Positions 8,779 through 17,108 are shown, counted from the stretch's first letter. The stretch: DNA of 64,000 bases from Blastocatellia bacterium (GCA_016713405.1 JADJPF010000011.1:124001-188000), one strand, 5' to 3'. The notes: generated by a model from the letters alone, not told the origin. Numbers and translations: made by a program.

Positions 8779-9730
8779 ATACTTTACCAACACGGTCTGA
8801 TAAATTATAAATTTTTCTTACAGGTAGAAGCCCTAGTAATCTATAGTCCCCAACTGCATTAAGCCCAGCAGATGCAATACATCCACATTGTTTACAATCT
8901 GGATTACCCCCAAATTGACAAGGGCTAATTTTATTTTGCAAATCAGCAGTAATATTTAAGGTTGTACGGGAAAAAATACAGTCTTTAGGTGAGTCTGGAG
9001 GTTTACGATAACCCTCAAGCACTAAGTTTGGAAGATTTAACTTAGGAAATTGTACCCTTAAGCTGGCAAGTTCATTTAATACCGCTTCACGAGTTTGAGG
9101 AGAAAGAATTTCCTCTGCTGTATCTCCAACTTGAGGAGTAAAAAGACTAAACCAAATTTTTTTAACTTCAGGACGATCTGACCAGAAGGATAAGAAATCT
9201 TTGAAATAATTAGGCTTTTTGGTCATTTGATTAGTAATTGTACAATGTACAGTAATAGAATGCCCTACGATATTTTTAAGTATTTTTTCGTAAGTTGCAG
9301 GTTTTCTTCTTACATCGTGTTCTGGTTGTAAACCATCTATGGATACCACTAAGTAGACTTCCTTTAGCTTTGCCCATTCAACAGGGATTTCACGCACTGC
9401 ACTAGTAACTACTTGGACGGCAATTCCCATATCGCATAAAATAGGTAATAAGGTATTTAATTCCTTAAATCTTACTAAAGGCTCGCCTCCTACAATAGAT
9501 AAATGTAAGGGCTTATGTTGTTTTACTAAAGCTACAACACCATCAACTAGAGCTTGACCTTTATAGTCAGCAAGTTGGCGAAGTGTTCCAAGGCTTCCTA
9601 AATGTTGTGGTTCATAGGCATAACAACCCGGACAACGTAAGGGACACTCACGAGTAATTTCAATAGATAAAGAAGGGTAATGACCACCTAGAATGCGCTT
9701 CCATGCTCGTAATACATCTGTAGATCTCAT
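8771..9730 (-). CDS. Radical SAM protein with C-terminal cysteine cluster
   Basis: Radical S-adenosylmethionine enzyme of 319 residues. The cluster motif CPLRCPGCYA near residue 29 supplies the three cysteines for the 4Fe-4S cluster that reduces SAM, and SIVGGEPLV is the GGE-type SAM-binding motif. The C-terminal third has more cysteines (DCIF, SPCQFGG, DCKQCGCIAS), which suggests a second, SPASM-like cluster, as in peptide- or cofactor-modifying members. No precursor peptide or partner enzyme is adjacent, so the substrate is unknown. Translation starts after an AGGAA site. The gene is isolated, converging on kynA. Confidence 0.85.
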   Translation of the reverse strand: MRSTDVLRAWKRILGGHYPSLSIEITRECPLRCPGCYAYEPQHLGSLGTLRQLADYKGQALVDGVVALVKQHKPLHLSIVGGEPLVRFKELNTLLPILCDMGIAVQVVTSAVREIPVEWAKLKEVYLVVSIDGLQPEHDVRRKPATYEKILKNIVGHSITVHCTITNQMTKKPNYFKDFLSFWSDRPEVKKIWFSLFTPQVGDTAEEILSPQTREAVLNELASLRVQFPKLNLPNLVLEGYRKPPDSPKDCIFSRTTLNITADLQNKISPCQFGGNPDCKQCGCIASAGLNAVGDYRLLGLLPVRKIYNLSDRVGKVFA

Positions 9731-10140
9731 TTATTGTTCCTAATTTAAATGGGGGTAGTGAACGATAATTTGCAAAATAATTGCAAAATGTAATTCTACA
9801 TAGATTTAAAAAAACTTTAGATTTAAGTAAGTACTTTTAGATAAAAATAAAGTTTTTAAGAAAATCAATAGCCAAAGCATAGCACAAGTATTTTAGGGAC
9901 GACATCTTGCTTGGATAAAGATTTAGGGCTTAAAAAGGTGTTAAAGACACTAAGCATAAGATCATTTTGATCTAATGGATTTACAGAGATCTGATCAAAA
10001 TTATCTATATAATGAGTGCTAAATCTTACAAACCACTAGCTGATGTGGTAGTTTAGGATCTTTAATCTTGACTTTATTAGATTAGAACTATATCTTGATT
10101 TTGAAGTTGTTCACAATACCATAAGTAGTGATTAGAAAAT
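9731..10140. other. 410-bp divergent intergenic region with a GATC cluster
   Basis: No gene is seen. The region separates the divergent radical SAM and methylase-like genes, so it should hold both promoters. Four GATC tetranucleotides lie in 37 bp (9960, 9969, 9988, 9993), with a fifth at 10057; the first two form the palindrome AGATCATTTTGATCT (9959-9973). TATATAATG at about 10006 is a possible -10 element for the downstream gene. Confidence 0.5.
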
Positions 10141-10878
10141 ATGAATCAGCCCTTAACAACTAGAAAAAACAATACAATAGATTGTGAAATACCTCCTACC
10201 AACCCCTATTTGTCGATCCTTCAGGGAGAGTTTCCCTGGTGTTTGGATGATTCAGAAGAAACAGGTGACAGTAGTGATCTAATAGGTTGTTTTGATTTAG
10301 TTATTGCTGAGCCAGGTGTTAGTAGCAAAAGCCATAATCAGCAAAAAAGATTACAAGAGCGTTGTCATCCTAATACAACTTGGATTGCTCATACAGAGCT
10401 TTTTATGAAAGAAAATAGCTCACTGCTAGTTTTTAGTCCGCTTGAATCTATAGGCTCTTATGTTGATGCTTTGCTTAAGGCAGGACTAAATTACAATACT
10501 ACTTATTTATGGCAAAAGAAACGTGTTGAAAAATCTACAGATAACATAGATCCATTTTTGGCTATTTTATGGGCTAGCAAAGGTTCTCCTTCTTATGTTC
10601 CTTTTGCTTCAGAAACTAGACTGATTAATTCTTCCCTAACAACTAATAATGGCTCTTTATCAAATATAGAAAGTAATGAAAGGTATAGTCTTTTACAGTT
10701 TTTAGTACAATCATTTACTAAACCAGATATGTTAGTGCTAGAACCTTTTACCAATAGTTTAGAGCTAATGTCTGTTTGTCAAAAGCTTTCCCGATATTGT
10801 TTAGCAATTTCTAGAAAACGTAGTCTAGTTAAACAAACAGAACAACTTTTAATTGAGTCCTTACAACAAACTGCATAA
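10141..10878 (+). CDS. Degenerate DNA methylase-like protein (N4/N6 MTase fold)
   Basis: A 245-residue protein that has the outline of a beta-class amino-methyltransferase but not its catalytic residues. FDLVIAEPGVS occupies the place of the DPPY catalytic motif, the following region (HPNTTWIAHTELFMKENSSL, LLVFSPLESIG, LLKAGLNYNTTYLWQKK) follows the usual order of the MTase core, and MLVLEPFTNSLELMSVCQKL stands where VLDPFxGSGTT should bind SAM. Neither DPPY nor FxGxG is intact, so methyl transfer is doubtful. It could be a DNA- or SAM-binding regulator derived from a methylase. No restriction gene or recognition subunit is nearby. A terminator follows at 10911. Confidence 0.55.
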   Translation: MNQPLTTRKNNTIDCEIPPTNPYLSILQGEFPWCLDDSEETGDSSDLIGCFDLVIAEPGVSSKSHNQQKRLQERCHPNTTWIAHTELFMKENSSLLVFSPLESIGSYVDALLKAGLNYNTTYLWQKKRVEKSTDNIDPFLAILWASKGSPSYVPFASETRLINSSLTTNNGSLSNIESNERYSLLQFLVQSFTKPDMLVLEPFTNSLELMSVCQKLSRYCLAISRKRSLVKQTEQLLIESLQQTA

Positions 10879-10910
10879 GTAGAATTTTAGTAAAAAGAAA
10901 AATTTAGGAT

Positions 10911-10946
10911 AAAAAGCACAACAAATCTTTGTTGTGCTTTTTGTTT
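10911..10946 (+). terminator. Rho-independent terminator after the methylase-like gene
   Basis: AAAAAGCACAACAAA (10911-10925), two bases, then the perfect complement TTTGTTGTGCTTTTT (10928-10942) and more T residues. It begins 32 bp after the stop codon. Confidence 0.85.
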
Positions 10947-11082
10947 TAAAGAGTTTTTACTTGAAAAATAGCCTTAAAAACTGGTCTTCAAGGATAAATT
11001 GTATTTTTAATTGCAATAAATTGTAATACTGCTTCACATAAAGAGATAAGAAAAACTCTAATCCAAAACCTTATAACTGATA

Positions 11083-11110
11083 AAAATACTGATAAATTTA
11101 TCAGTATTTT
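11083..11110. repeat. 28-bp perfect palindrome
   Basis: AAAATACTGATAAA followed directly by its reverse complement, with an extra ACTGATAAAA copy just upstream (about 11077). It lies in the 412-bp gap 10879-11290, which otherwise holds only the terminator at 10911 and AT-rich sequence. It could be an operator for the small gene at 11291 or a hairpin; a loopless palindrome fits a dimeric protein site slightly better. Confidence 0.4.
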
Positions 11111-11290
11111 GTTAAGAATGGATGTCTTAATTACCACTTATTAATAACTTATAAAAACCGCATTAACAACACATTAAAGATGAACAGATAATATTTTTTT
11201 TACTTATAATGGCCTCAAGATAATATTCAATACACAAGTTACAAAAGTTAACTTAACCAAAATATTAGGGATATCTGATTTTGAGGGATA

Positions 11291-11530
11291 GTGACAGTGG
11301 AAAACCAAGAAACAAACATAATTTATTTTAATTCTGAAGAACTTGATATTGATTCTACTTTGTTGCAATCAAATTGGGAAATAGTAAATTCTCCACGGCC
11401 AATACCTGGTGAAATAGTTTGGCAAGGAAAATTTCGTCATGGAACATTTTATGCTGCTGGAAAAAAAGAGATATTTGGACGAATGTGGCATTACCTTGAC
11501 GCTTGGCCTTGTAAATTAGTTTCTAGTTAA
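11291..11530 (+). CDS. Small protein of unknown function (79 residues)
   Basis: I do not recognise a family. The 79-residue protein is soluble, acidic at the N terminus and rich in Trp and aromatic residues at the C terminus (SNWEIVNSPRPIPG, EIVWQGKFRHGTFYAAGKKE, MWHYLDAWPCK). Two GTG codons compete as start: 11291 and 11297. The GAGGGA ribosome site at 11283-11288 is too close to the first and well placed for the second, so the protein is probably 77 residues. The gene stands alone between AT-rich gaps. Codon use resembles its neighbours. Confidence 0.55.
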   Translation: MTVENQETNIIYFNSEELDIDSTLLQSNWEIVNSPRPIPGEIVWQGKFRHGTFYAAGKKEIFGRMWHYLDAWPCKLVSS

Positions 11531-11710
11531 TGAGAAAATTAAATAAGCATAGTTTTACTAGATATAAAACTTATGTTTTAAACATAAACAATTTATATTT
11601 GGTATTAATTAATAGCGTAAATTTATTTCTTGATTATTAAAGAAATTTATTATTTTACTAAAATAAAAAGACTTAAGCTAAAAAGCTTTAATTAATAAAA
11701 TTTTAATTTT

Positions 11711-11760
11711 TATTAATTTTTATTAATTTTTATTAATTTTTTTTTATTAATTTTTAATTA
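11711..11760. repeat. 10-bp A/T tandem repeat
   Basis: Three perfect copies of TATTAATTTT (11711-11740) followed by degenerate copies to about 11760; the same unit, partly decayed, extends upstream to about 11700. Such a tract would be intrinsically curved or easily melted. Confidence 0.7.
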
Positions 11761-11782
11761 ATAAAATTTTTTCGATTACAAT

Positions 11783-11881
11783 GGGCGTTATCAGGAATAA
11801 AAAATCAGTTTCGTAAGACCCCCGAAAATAAATAACAATAATTTCTTAAACCCTATTAAATCCTTAATCCTGATAATGTCT
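11783..11881. repeat. Short MITE-like element, copy 1
   Basis: About 99 bp with terminal inverted repeats: GGGCGTTATCAGGAATAA at the left, and AGACATTATCAGGATTAA as the reverse complement of the right end (14 of 18 match). The same terminal repeat borders a second element at 25348-25436, while the interiors are not alike. There is no coding capacity. The pattern suggests non-autonomous remnants mobilised by a transposase encoded elsewhere. Confidence 0.5.
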
Positions 11882-12103
11882 AATAAATTTAAAATACTAT
11901 TCAATTCAAACAAGCTAAGAAAGCCTTACTAAGTGGGTGAGCATAAATTTTCTAAGATAATAAAAAAAGAAATTTTGACTGACTATGATTACATTGTAAG
12001 ATTTATTTATACTTCTTCCACTTAAGGTAAATAACTAGAAATTTTTACTATCTTTAAGCTATGTAAGAAAGACATAGTTTATTTATATTATCTGGAGGAT
12101 AAA

Positions 12104-12499
12104 ATGAGCGTTGATTCAATTGTAAATTCTCTCTTAAAAGAAGTACCAAAAGCAGTAGCTGCTGGTGTAGTTGATATGGACAGTGGAATGTTAATAGCAG
12201 TAAAAACAGTAGATAGTCACCCTCAACAAGTTTTGGATTTACTTGCAGCAGCAACCAAAGATCTTTTTGAAGGTGATAATGTAATGACTATTGAGAACGT
12301 TTTTAAACGAGCTAGAGGAGTGAAAAGCGATGAAAGATATTTTCGCGAAATTATTGTAACTTCTACTAACTTACTACACTTTTTTAGCCGTTTGAAATCA
12401 AGACAATCAATTGTACTAACGGTTGTTTGTCGTATGGATGCTAACTTAGGCTTAGTAGTAACAAAAGCTAGAGATATTACCAATAGAGAAACTATTTAA
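12104..12499 (+). CDS. Roadblock/LC7 domain protein
   Basis: A 131-residue single-domain Roadblock/LC7 protein. Such proteins are small homodimers that bind and regulate small GTPases in bacteria (for example MglB with MglA) and dynein components in eukaryotes. The fold is supported by the pattern SIVNSLLKEVPKAVAAGVVDMDSGMLI..., the variable helix VLDLLAAATKDLF, and the strands REIIVTSTNLLHFF and SIVLTVVCRMDANLGLVV. A strong GGAGG site lies 5 bp before the ATG. It is the first gene of an operon with an ABC ATPase, a phosphatase and an unknown protein; no MglA-type GTPase is present in the window, so its partner is not obvious. Confidence 0.8.
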   Translation: MSVDSIVNSLLKEVPKAVAAGVVDMDSGMLIAVKTVDSHPQQVLDLLAAATKDLFEGDNVMTIENVFKRARGVKSDERYFREIIVTSTNLLHFFSRLKSRQSIVLTVVCRMDANLGLVVTKARDITNRETI

Positions 12500-12517
12500 T
12501 TTATTTTGGTTTCGTCC

Positions 12518-12778
12518 ATGATCAAAGCTAATAAACTCAGTGTGGGTTACGGCGAAAGAATTGTGTTAAAAAAGCTATTTTTCTCTCTACCTGATTTACG
12601 TACTACATCGATTGTTGGGCCTGGTGGTAGTGGAAAAAGTACCTTATTAAAAGTATTAAGTGGTAATGATGGTGAAGCTACTCTTTGGAAAAAAGGTAGT
12701 TTCACTATCAGTTCTCAAAATTTAGCTTATTTACCACAAAAATTTTCTAGCAACAAAAAACATTACGCCAAGTTTTGA
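12518..12778 (+). CDS. Orphan ABC-type ATPase, N-terminal part (frameshifted)
   Basis: N-terminal part of an ABC nucleotide-binding domain with Walker A GPGGSGKST near residue 35 and a Q-loop in LAYLPQKF. The ATG at 12518 is the better start; four codons upstream to a TTG at 12506 are also open. The frame is lost in the A6 run at 12755-12760: a seventh A gives NKKTLRQVLIQENAS and joins it to the next entry, for a protein of about 227 residues. Gene order places it 18 bp after the Roadblock gene. Confidence 0.75.
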   Translation: MIKANKLSVGYGERIVLKKLFFSLPDLRTTSIVGPGGSGKSTLLKVLSGNDGEATLWKKGSFTISSQNLAYLPQKFSSNKKHYAKF

Positions 12779-13200
12779 TACAAGAAAATGCTTCTTACTT
12801 AAATATCACTTGGTTATTAAACTGTTGGAAAGTTCTTCCTAATGCTCCAACGTTACTATTACAAAATTTAGATAAGCCTTTTGATGAATTATCTTTATCA
12901 TTACAAAAGTTACTGCAACTTGCTATTACATTAAGTGAGCGTTACCACTTAATAATGTTAGATGAGCCAGAAGTAGATATTAATGCTAAAGAACAAAATT
13001 GGCTGATTAAACAGCTTCAATCTCTTAATGGCTATAAGACCATTATTATTGTTACTCATAATTTAGCTTTTACTTATGAAGTAGCAGACTATGTTATTTT
13101 TATGCTTGACGGTGAAATAATTGAAAGTGCAGACAAAGAAACATTTTTTAATAATCCAAAAAAATTAAGGACAAAACAATTTATTAATTGGGGAAGTTAG
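12775..13200 (+). CDS. Orphan ABC-type ATPase, C-terminal part
   Basis: C-terminal half of the ABC ATPase started at 12518, continuing in the frame restored by one added A near 12760. It carries Walker B with the catalytic Glu (LIMLDEPEVD) and the H-loop (IIVTHNL). The signature motif is unusual: ELSLSLQKLLQLA stands where LSGGQ is expected. No permease or solute-binding gene is adjacent, and the C terminus is short (FINWGS), so it may be a non-transport or trans-acting ABC ATPase. It ends 6 bp before the phosphatase gene. Confidence 0.75.
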   Translation: MIQENASYLNITWLLNCWKVLPNAPTLLLQNLDKPFDELSLSLQKLLQLAITLSERYHLIMLDEPEVDINAKEQNWLIKQLQSLNGYKTIIIVTHNLAFTYEVADYVIFMLDGEIIESADKETFFNNPKKLRTKQFINWGS

Positions 13201-13206
13201 GAAAAT

Positions 13207-13671
13207 ATGGACTTTAATTGGGTAATAAAAGATTCTTTAGCTGGTTCAGATATGCCAGGCTTAATGAATGAGCTTGAAGAAGATATAGTTTTCTTAAAAC
13301 AAATGAATATTCATTTAATCGTTACTTTGACAGAATCACCATTAAATCCATGTTTATCAAATTTTGGTTTTAAGGTAATTCATTTTCCTATTCTTGATAT
13401 GGGATTTCCTATGCCTCGTGCTTGTCAAGAAATATGTAATCAAGTTATAGAATCTATAAACAATAAACTACCTGTATTATTTCATTGCAAAGCTGGTCAA
13501 GGCCGCACCGGATTAATGTTAGCTTGTACCTTAGTTTCATTAGGCCAAAGTGCAGAAGAGGCACTTTCAACAGTAAGAAAAGTAAATCGTGCTTATGTTC
13601 AAACAAATTCTCAAGAAAGTTTTATTACCAACTACTTTCAGTTTTTGTCAAAACAATTAATAACAATATAA
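13207..13671 (+). CDS. Dual-specificity / tyrosine phosphatase
   Basis: A 154-residue cysteine phosphatase of the DSP/PTP superfamily. The P-loop HCKAGQGRTG gives the HCX5R signature with the nucleophilic Cys and phosphate-binding Arg, and the general-acid Asp probably lies in FPILDMGFPMPR. The C-terminal helix (AEEALSTVRKVNRAYVQTNSQE) is typical of compact archaeal/bacterial DSPs. It probably removes phosphate from Tyr or Ser/Thr of a protein; phosphoinositide-like or nucleotide substrates cannot be excluded. Third gene of the operon, 6 bp after the ABC ATPase and 72 bp before the next gene. Confidence 0.85.
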   Translation: MDFNWVIKDSLAGSDMPGLMNELEEDIVFLKQMNIHLIVTLTESPLNPCLSNFGFKVIHFPILDMGFPMPRACQEICNQVIESINNKLPVLFHCKAGQGRTGLMLACTLVSLGQSAEEALSTVRKVNRAYVQTNSQESFITNYFQFLSKQLITI

Positions 13672-13743
13672 GTGTTTTGTAAAAGACACTTCCTTTATAA
13701 ACAAAAACCTTGTGGTTTTATTTTTATAAATAGGAGGTTTCAT

Positions 13744-14811
13744 ATGCAAGAAATGCCTGTGCAACAGATTCAAAGCTCAATAAAAAATATTGTCTTAAAA
13801 TTGCAAAACATAGACCTAAAAAAATATGAAGAAGCTACATATCAATATATTCTTAACAATTTACAATTAGAATTAACTCCATTATTTGATGAATGGCAAG
13901 CATTTCTAAATAAAATAGATACTCACTATGCAATAATTTTAAGTGAGTCTAATAAAATATCAAATAATAACATTCAAGGTGAAATAGAAAGTTCAAATGT
14001 AGAAGATGATATAGATCTTTCTACTCCTATTAGTCAATTAAGTAATACTATTGCTATAGCTAAATGGGATTATGAATGGAAATCGGCAGCCTTAACATCA
14101 AAACTAGAGTCTGAAGATTCTTTAAGTCTTTTGTTATCTATTTGTAATATTTGCAGTGCAATATTTAAAGGCTCTCAAGCTATTGAAGAAACCTTATGCA
14201 ATTATGAAGCAATAGAACCAGATGAACTGTTTGCTAATAGATCTAAAGAACAATTAATAATCTCTTTAGAAATACGTAGAGTTTATACTAAGTTTTCTAA
14301 AATGGTGTCAGAAGAAAATTGGGCAAATGATATAGAATTAACTACAATGATAATTAGAGAAAGATTACGTCGTATTGGTTCTGCAATAGCTGTTCTTTAT
14401 GGTAGAGATGTTTTTTCTCATCTACGAGTTTCTGATAGAGTTTTAATTAAACAATTGCAACAAAGAATATTAAACTGGTTATCTAACAAAACAATTGATT
14501 TGGAGACAGGAAAAACTATTTGGCAGGATGTTTGCAGCTTTGCAGAGTTATTAACAGAAATTAACAATAGAGCAGAGTTAATACAACATGATAACCAAAC
14601 ACTTTCTACCGTGTACGATGAATTAGCCTCTTTACCTGATTTTATTAAACCTTTACCTGATAATTTATTTACTCAATTAAAAACAGCTTTTGGGCGTAAT
14701 GGTTATTTAGATCAATTAATTCAACAATATAAAGATATCCCTGTTAGTCAATGGAAAAAAACTATCCATATTGTTAAGCAACAATTAACTAGTTCTAATT
14801 CTTATGCTTAA
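13744..14811 (+). CDS. Unknown, mostly helical protein in the Roadblock operon
   Basis: Not recognised. The 355-residue protein begins at the ATG at 13744, which has an AGGAGG site 6 bp upstream; an open extension back to 13672 lacks a start signal. No signal peptide or membrane segment. The sequence predicts long helices with an acidic, Asn/Ser-rich linker at about residues 80-105 (ISNNNIQGEIESSNVEDDID), then helical segments (EQLIISLEIRRVYTKFSKMV; TTMIIRERLRRIGSAIAVL). Its place as last gene of the operon suggests an effector or scaffold for the Roadblock protein, ATPase or phosphatase. This is inference only. Confidence 0.7.
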   Translation: MQEMPVQQIQSSIKNIVLKLQNIDLKKYEEATYQYILNNLQLELTPLFDEWQAFLNKIDTHYAIILSESNKISNNNIQGEIESSNVEDDIDLSTPISQLSNTIAIAKWDYEWKSAALTSKLESEDSLSLLLSICNICSAIFKGSQAIEETLCNYEAIEPDELFANRSKEQLIISLEIRRVYTKFSKMVSEENWANDIELTTMIIRERLRRIGSAIAVLYGRDVFSHLRVSDRVLIKQLQQRILNWLSNKTIDLETGKTIWQDVCSFAELLTEINNRAELIQHDNQTLSTVYDELASLPDFIKPLPDNLFTQLKTAFGRNGYLDQLIQQYKDIPVSQWKKTIHIVKQQLTSSNSYA

Positions 14812-15199
14812 TAGACTAAGTAACTTAAAGAAATACAATTACTATAATTAAAATATTAAAGCTTTTTATTTATGAATTTTTGTTATTTCCATTTCAAGCC
14901 TTTAAAATATAGAACACTCTATTGTTCTTAAACTCAAGTCTTATAGTCTTTTGTTGGTTAAGAGGTTTCTGTTTTAGCTGATTTTATTACTAAATCTGCT
15001 ATTTACTTTTAGTTTTAATTAGAACAACAAAGAATATTTTTGTAGAGAAATAATAATGAAAAACAATGTTTTAACTAATCACACAACACATTATCCAATA
15101 CAACTTAGAAGTAACCATAGTATTTTGGAACAAATATGCAAGATGGAACATCTGTTTCACCTTGCATTTGTTATAAGAGGTTATTTAGCTTTGTAAATA
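14812..15199. other. 388-bp convergent intergenic region
   Basis: Between the convergent helical-protein and glucokinase genes. AT-rich. It contains the hairpin at 15133-15170; a 46-codon open frame (15056-15196) overlaps that hairpin and has no clear ribosome site, so I do not call it a gene. Confidence 0.5.
15133..15170. terminator. Hairpin between convergent genes
   Basis: TGCAAGATGGAACA (15137-15150), two-base loop, then TGTTTCACCTTGCA (15153-15166), 12 of 14 paired, with CAAA/TTTG extending the base. It lies where both flanking transcripts should end and may terminate both. Confidence 0.45.
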
Positions 15200-16099
15200 T
15201 TACTGTAGTGCTTCTTTAAGCAAGGCTGCTCCACCAAGTAAGGCAGCATCATTGCCTAGTGTACATTTAGGTAGCTTAAAGTTTTCTAATGCTGCTGGAA
15301 ACGCTCTAACCTTAAGTTGTTTTTCAATTTCCGGTTCAAGTAATGGATAAGCAGATGAACCGCCTCCACCAATTACTACAGCTTGAGGGTTAAGAGTATT
15401 AAGCATGCCTGCAATTGCAATTCCTAGGGCTGAACCAGCACGAACAAAAGCACGTTGTGCGCCTTCGTCACCTTCATGCGCTAATTCAAAAGCTTTTTTG
15501 GCTGTATTAGCTTCTGAGCCATATTCTTTAGCTAATCTAGCCATTGCTGTAGCAGATGCGTAAGTTTCTAAACATCCACGCGCACCACAACCGCAAAGAT
15601 GGCCGTCTTCATCAATAGAAATATGTCCAATCTCTGCTGCTGCTCCATTTACCCCACGCCAAAGTTTGCCTGATAAAATAATTCCACCACCTACACCAGT
15701 TCCTAAAGTGTAAACAACAACTGTGTGTAAGCCTACAGCAGCACCAAAAAAAGTTTCTCCCATTGCATAAACATTAGCGTCATTTTCAATGATACAAGGC
15801 AGTTTGGTTTGTCTGGTAATTTCTGCTGCCATAGGATAATTATTAAGCTCTGGTAAATTAGGAGCTTTTGATAAACGATCCATTTGCGGCGAGGCTGTGC
15901 CAGGGGCGGCAATTGCAATACCTATTACTCCTTGATCTGTAAACTCTAGTGCTTGTTTGGAAATTAACCCAACTATTTCTTCTGCTCCGCGTGGGGTAGG
16001 GTGCATTATTCGTTTTACAACCTGGTTGTTTGCTACTAAAGCAACTCTAAGATTAGTTCCGCCTAAATCAACAGTGATAGCTGCTTGGTTTTCTGACAT
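15200..16099 (-). CDS. ROK-family glucokinase
   Basis: Cytosolic sugar kinase of the ROK family, 299 residues from the ATG at 16099, which has GGAGG at correct spacing; the TTG four codons upstream lies inside that site. VDLGGTNLRVALV is the ATP phosphate-binding motif, IENDANVYAMGE carries the catalytic Asp, GTGVGGGIIL follows, and GHLCGCGARGCLETYAS is the ROK zinc motif (CxCGxxGCxE). This family makes glucose-6-phosphate from glucose in many bacteria; N-acetylmannosamine or fructose kinases are alternatives, but the motif set fits glucokinase best. It faces away from the hydrolase gene. Confidence 0.85.
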   Translation of the reverse strand: MSENQAAITVDLGGTNLRVALVANNQVVKRIMHPTPRGAEEIVGLISKQALEFTDQGVIGIAIAAPGTASPQMDRLSKAPNLPELNNYPMAAEITRQTKLPCIIENDANVYAMGETFFGAAVGLHTVVVYTLGTGVGGGIILSGKLWRGVNGAAAEIGHISIDEDGHLCGCGARGCLETYASATAMARLAKEYGSEANTAKKAFELAHEGDEGAQRAFVRAGSALGIAIAGMLNTLNPQAVVIGGGGSSAYPLLEPEIEKQLKVRAFPAALENFKLPKCTLGNDAALLGGAALLKEALQ

Positions 16100-16301
16100 T
16101 AGTGCCTCCAAATGGAAATAGTATTTTTAAGTTAAAAAATAAATAATAGGTTTCTTTAAGTATTTTTGGAAATGTCTTCTATTTAATCTGTCAAGTGTAA
16201 TCATGATGTAACATTTTAGTAAATTTTCTGTAACAAAATTTTCCTGAAATATTGCAGATTAGGTCTGATAATTTTCTATAATTTAAGAAGGATAAAGCTT
16301 T

Positions 16302-17108
16302 ATGCCACATATTCAAGTCAATGGAGCTAATATTTACTATGAGGAACAAGGCGCAGGCAAAGAAACAATTGTTTTTGCACATGGATTGCTTTGGAGTGGG
16401 AAATTATATGAACAGCAAGTTAAAGTATTAAAAGAGCGTTATCGCTGCATCACATTTGACTTTCGCGGTCAGGGACAAAGCGAGGCTACTCAAGATGGTT
16501 ACGACATGGACACACTTTGCAAAGACGCAGCAGAGCTAATAAAAAAACTTAATGCTGTGCCTTGTCATTTTGTTGGCCTATCAATGGGCGGTTTTGTTGG
16601 TATGCGGCTAGCTTTTCGCTATCCAGAATTACTTAAAACTTTGACTTTGATGGAGACATCAGCCGATCCAGAACCCCAAGAAAACCTTGGACGGTATAAA
16701 TTGTTAAATTTTGTTGTAGGTCTTTTTGGCTTTGGTTTAGTTATAGGTCAAGTTATGCCTATTATGTTTGGAAAAAAGTTTTTAACCGATCCTAGCCGAG
16801 TAGAATTAAAAGCAGAAATGAAACGTCGTATTTTAAGCAATCGTAAAAGCATAACTCGTGCTGTTAAAGGGATAATTGAACGAAAAGGAGTTTATGAAGA
16901 AATTAAACAAATTAAAACGCCTACATTAATTATTGTTGGCGATCAGGACACAGCAACTGTGCCAGCCAAGTCAGAACGTATTCACAAACAAATTGAAGGA
17001 TCAAAACTAGTAATAATTGCTGGTGCTGGGCATACTTCAACCCTTGAAGAGCCTGAAAAAGTAAACCAAGTTTTAGTAGAATTTTTAGACAGCAATAAAC
17101 AATTGTAG
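16302..17108 (+). CDS. Alpha/beta-fold hydrolase
   Basis: Soluble 268-residue alpha/beta hydrolase. HGLLWSG forms the oxyanion region, GLSMGGFVG holds the nucleophilic Ser, the acid Asp lies in IIVGDQDTATVP, and the His is in GAGHTSTLEEPE. The arrangement and cap (PIMFGKKFLTDPSR) match 3-oxoadipate enol-lactonase, haloperoxidase-like and carboxylesterase members, which sequence alone does not separate. GAAGGATAAAG precedes the ATG. No operon partner: fumarase is 75 bp downstream on the same strand but is of unrelated function. Confidence 0.85.
   Translation: MPHIQVNGANIYYEEQGAGKETIVFAHGLLWSGKLYEQQVKVLKERYRCITFDFRGQGQSEATQDGYDMDTLCKDAAELIKKLNAVPCHFVGLSMGGFVGMRLAFRYPELLKTLTLMETSADPEPQENLGRYKLLNFVVGLFGFGLVIGQVMPIMFGKKFLTDPSRVELKAEMKRRILSNRKSITRAVKGIIERKGVYEEIKQIKTPTLIIVGDQDTATVPAKSERIHKQIEGSKLVIIAGAGHTSTLEEPEKVNQVLVEFLDSNKQL

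Larger units (their letters stand above)
11531..12103. other. 573-bp AT-rich intergenic region
   Basis: No gene is seen. It holds an A/T tandem repeat (11711-11760) flanked by direct copies of AATTAATAAAATTTT (about 11690 and 11757), a short inverted-repeat element (11783-11881), and the promoter and leader of the Roadblock operon. Confidence 0.6.

Noticed and set aside
10141..10878. Active restriction-modification methylase
   Set aside because: DPPY and FxGxG motifs are missing, and no restriction or specificity gene is adjacent.
12755..12760. Programmed frameshift or transcriptional slippage at the A6 run of the ABC ATPase
   Set aside because: Possible in principle, but four other genes have similar one-base breaks at homopolymers, so a consensus error is simpler.
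15056..15196. 46-codon open frame between the convergent operon end and glucokinase gene
   Set aside because: No good ribosome site; it overlaps a strong hairpin (15137-15166) that explains the sequence better as a terminator.
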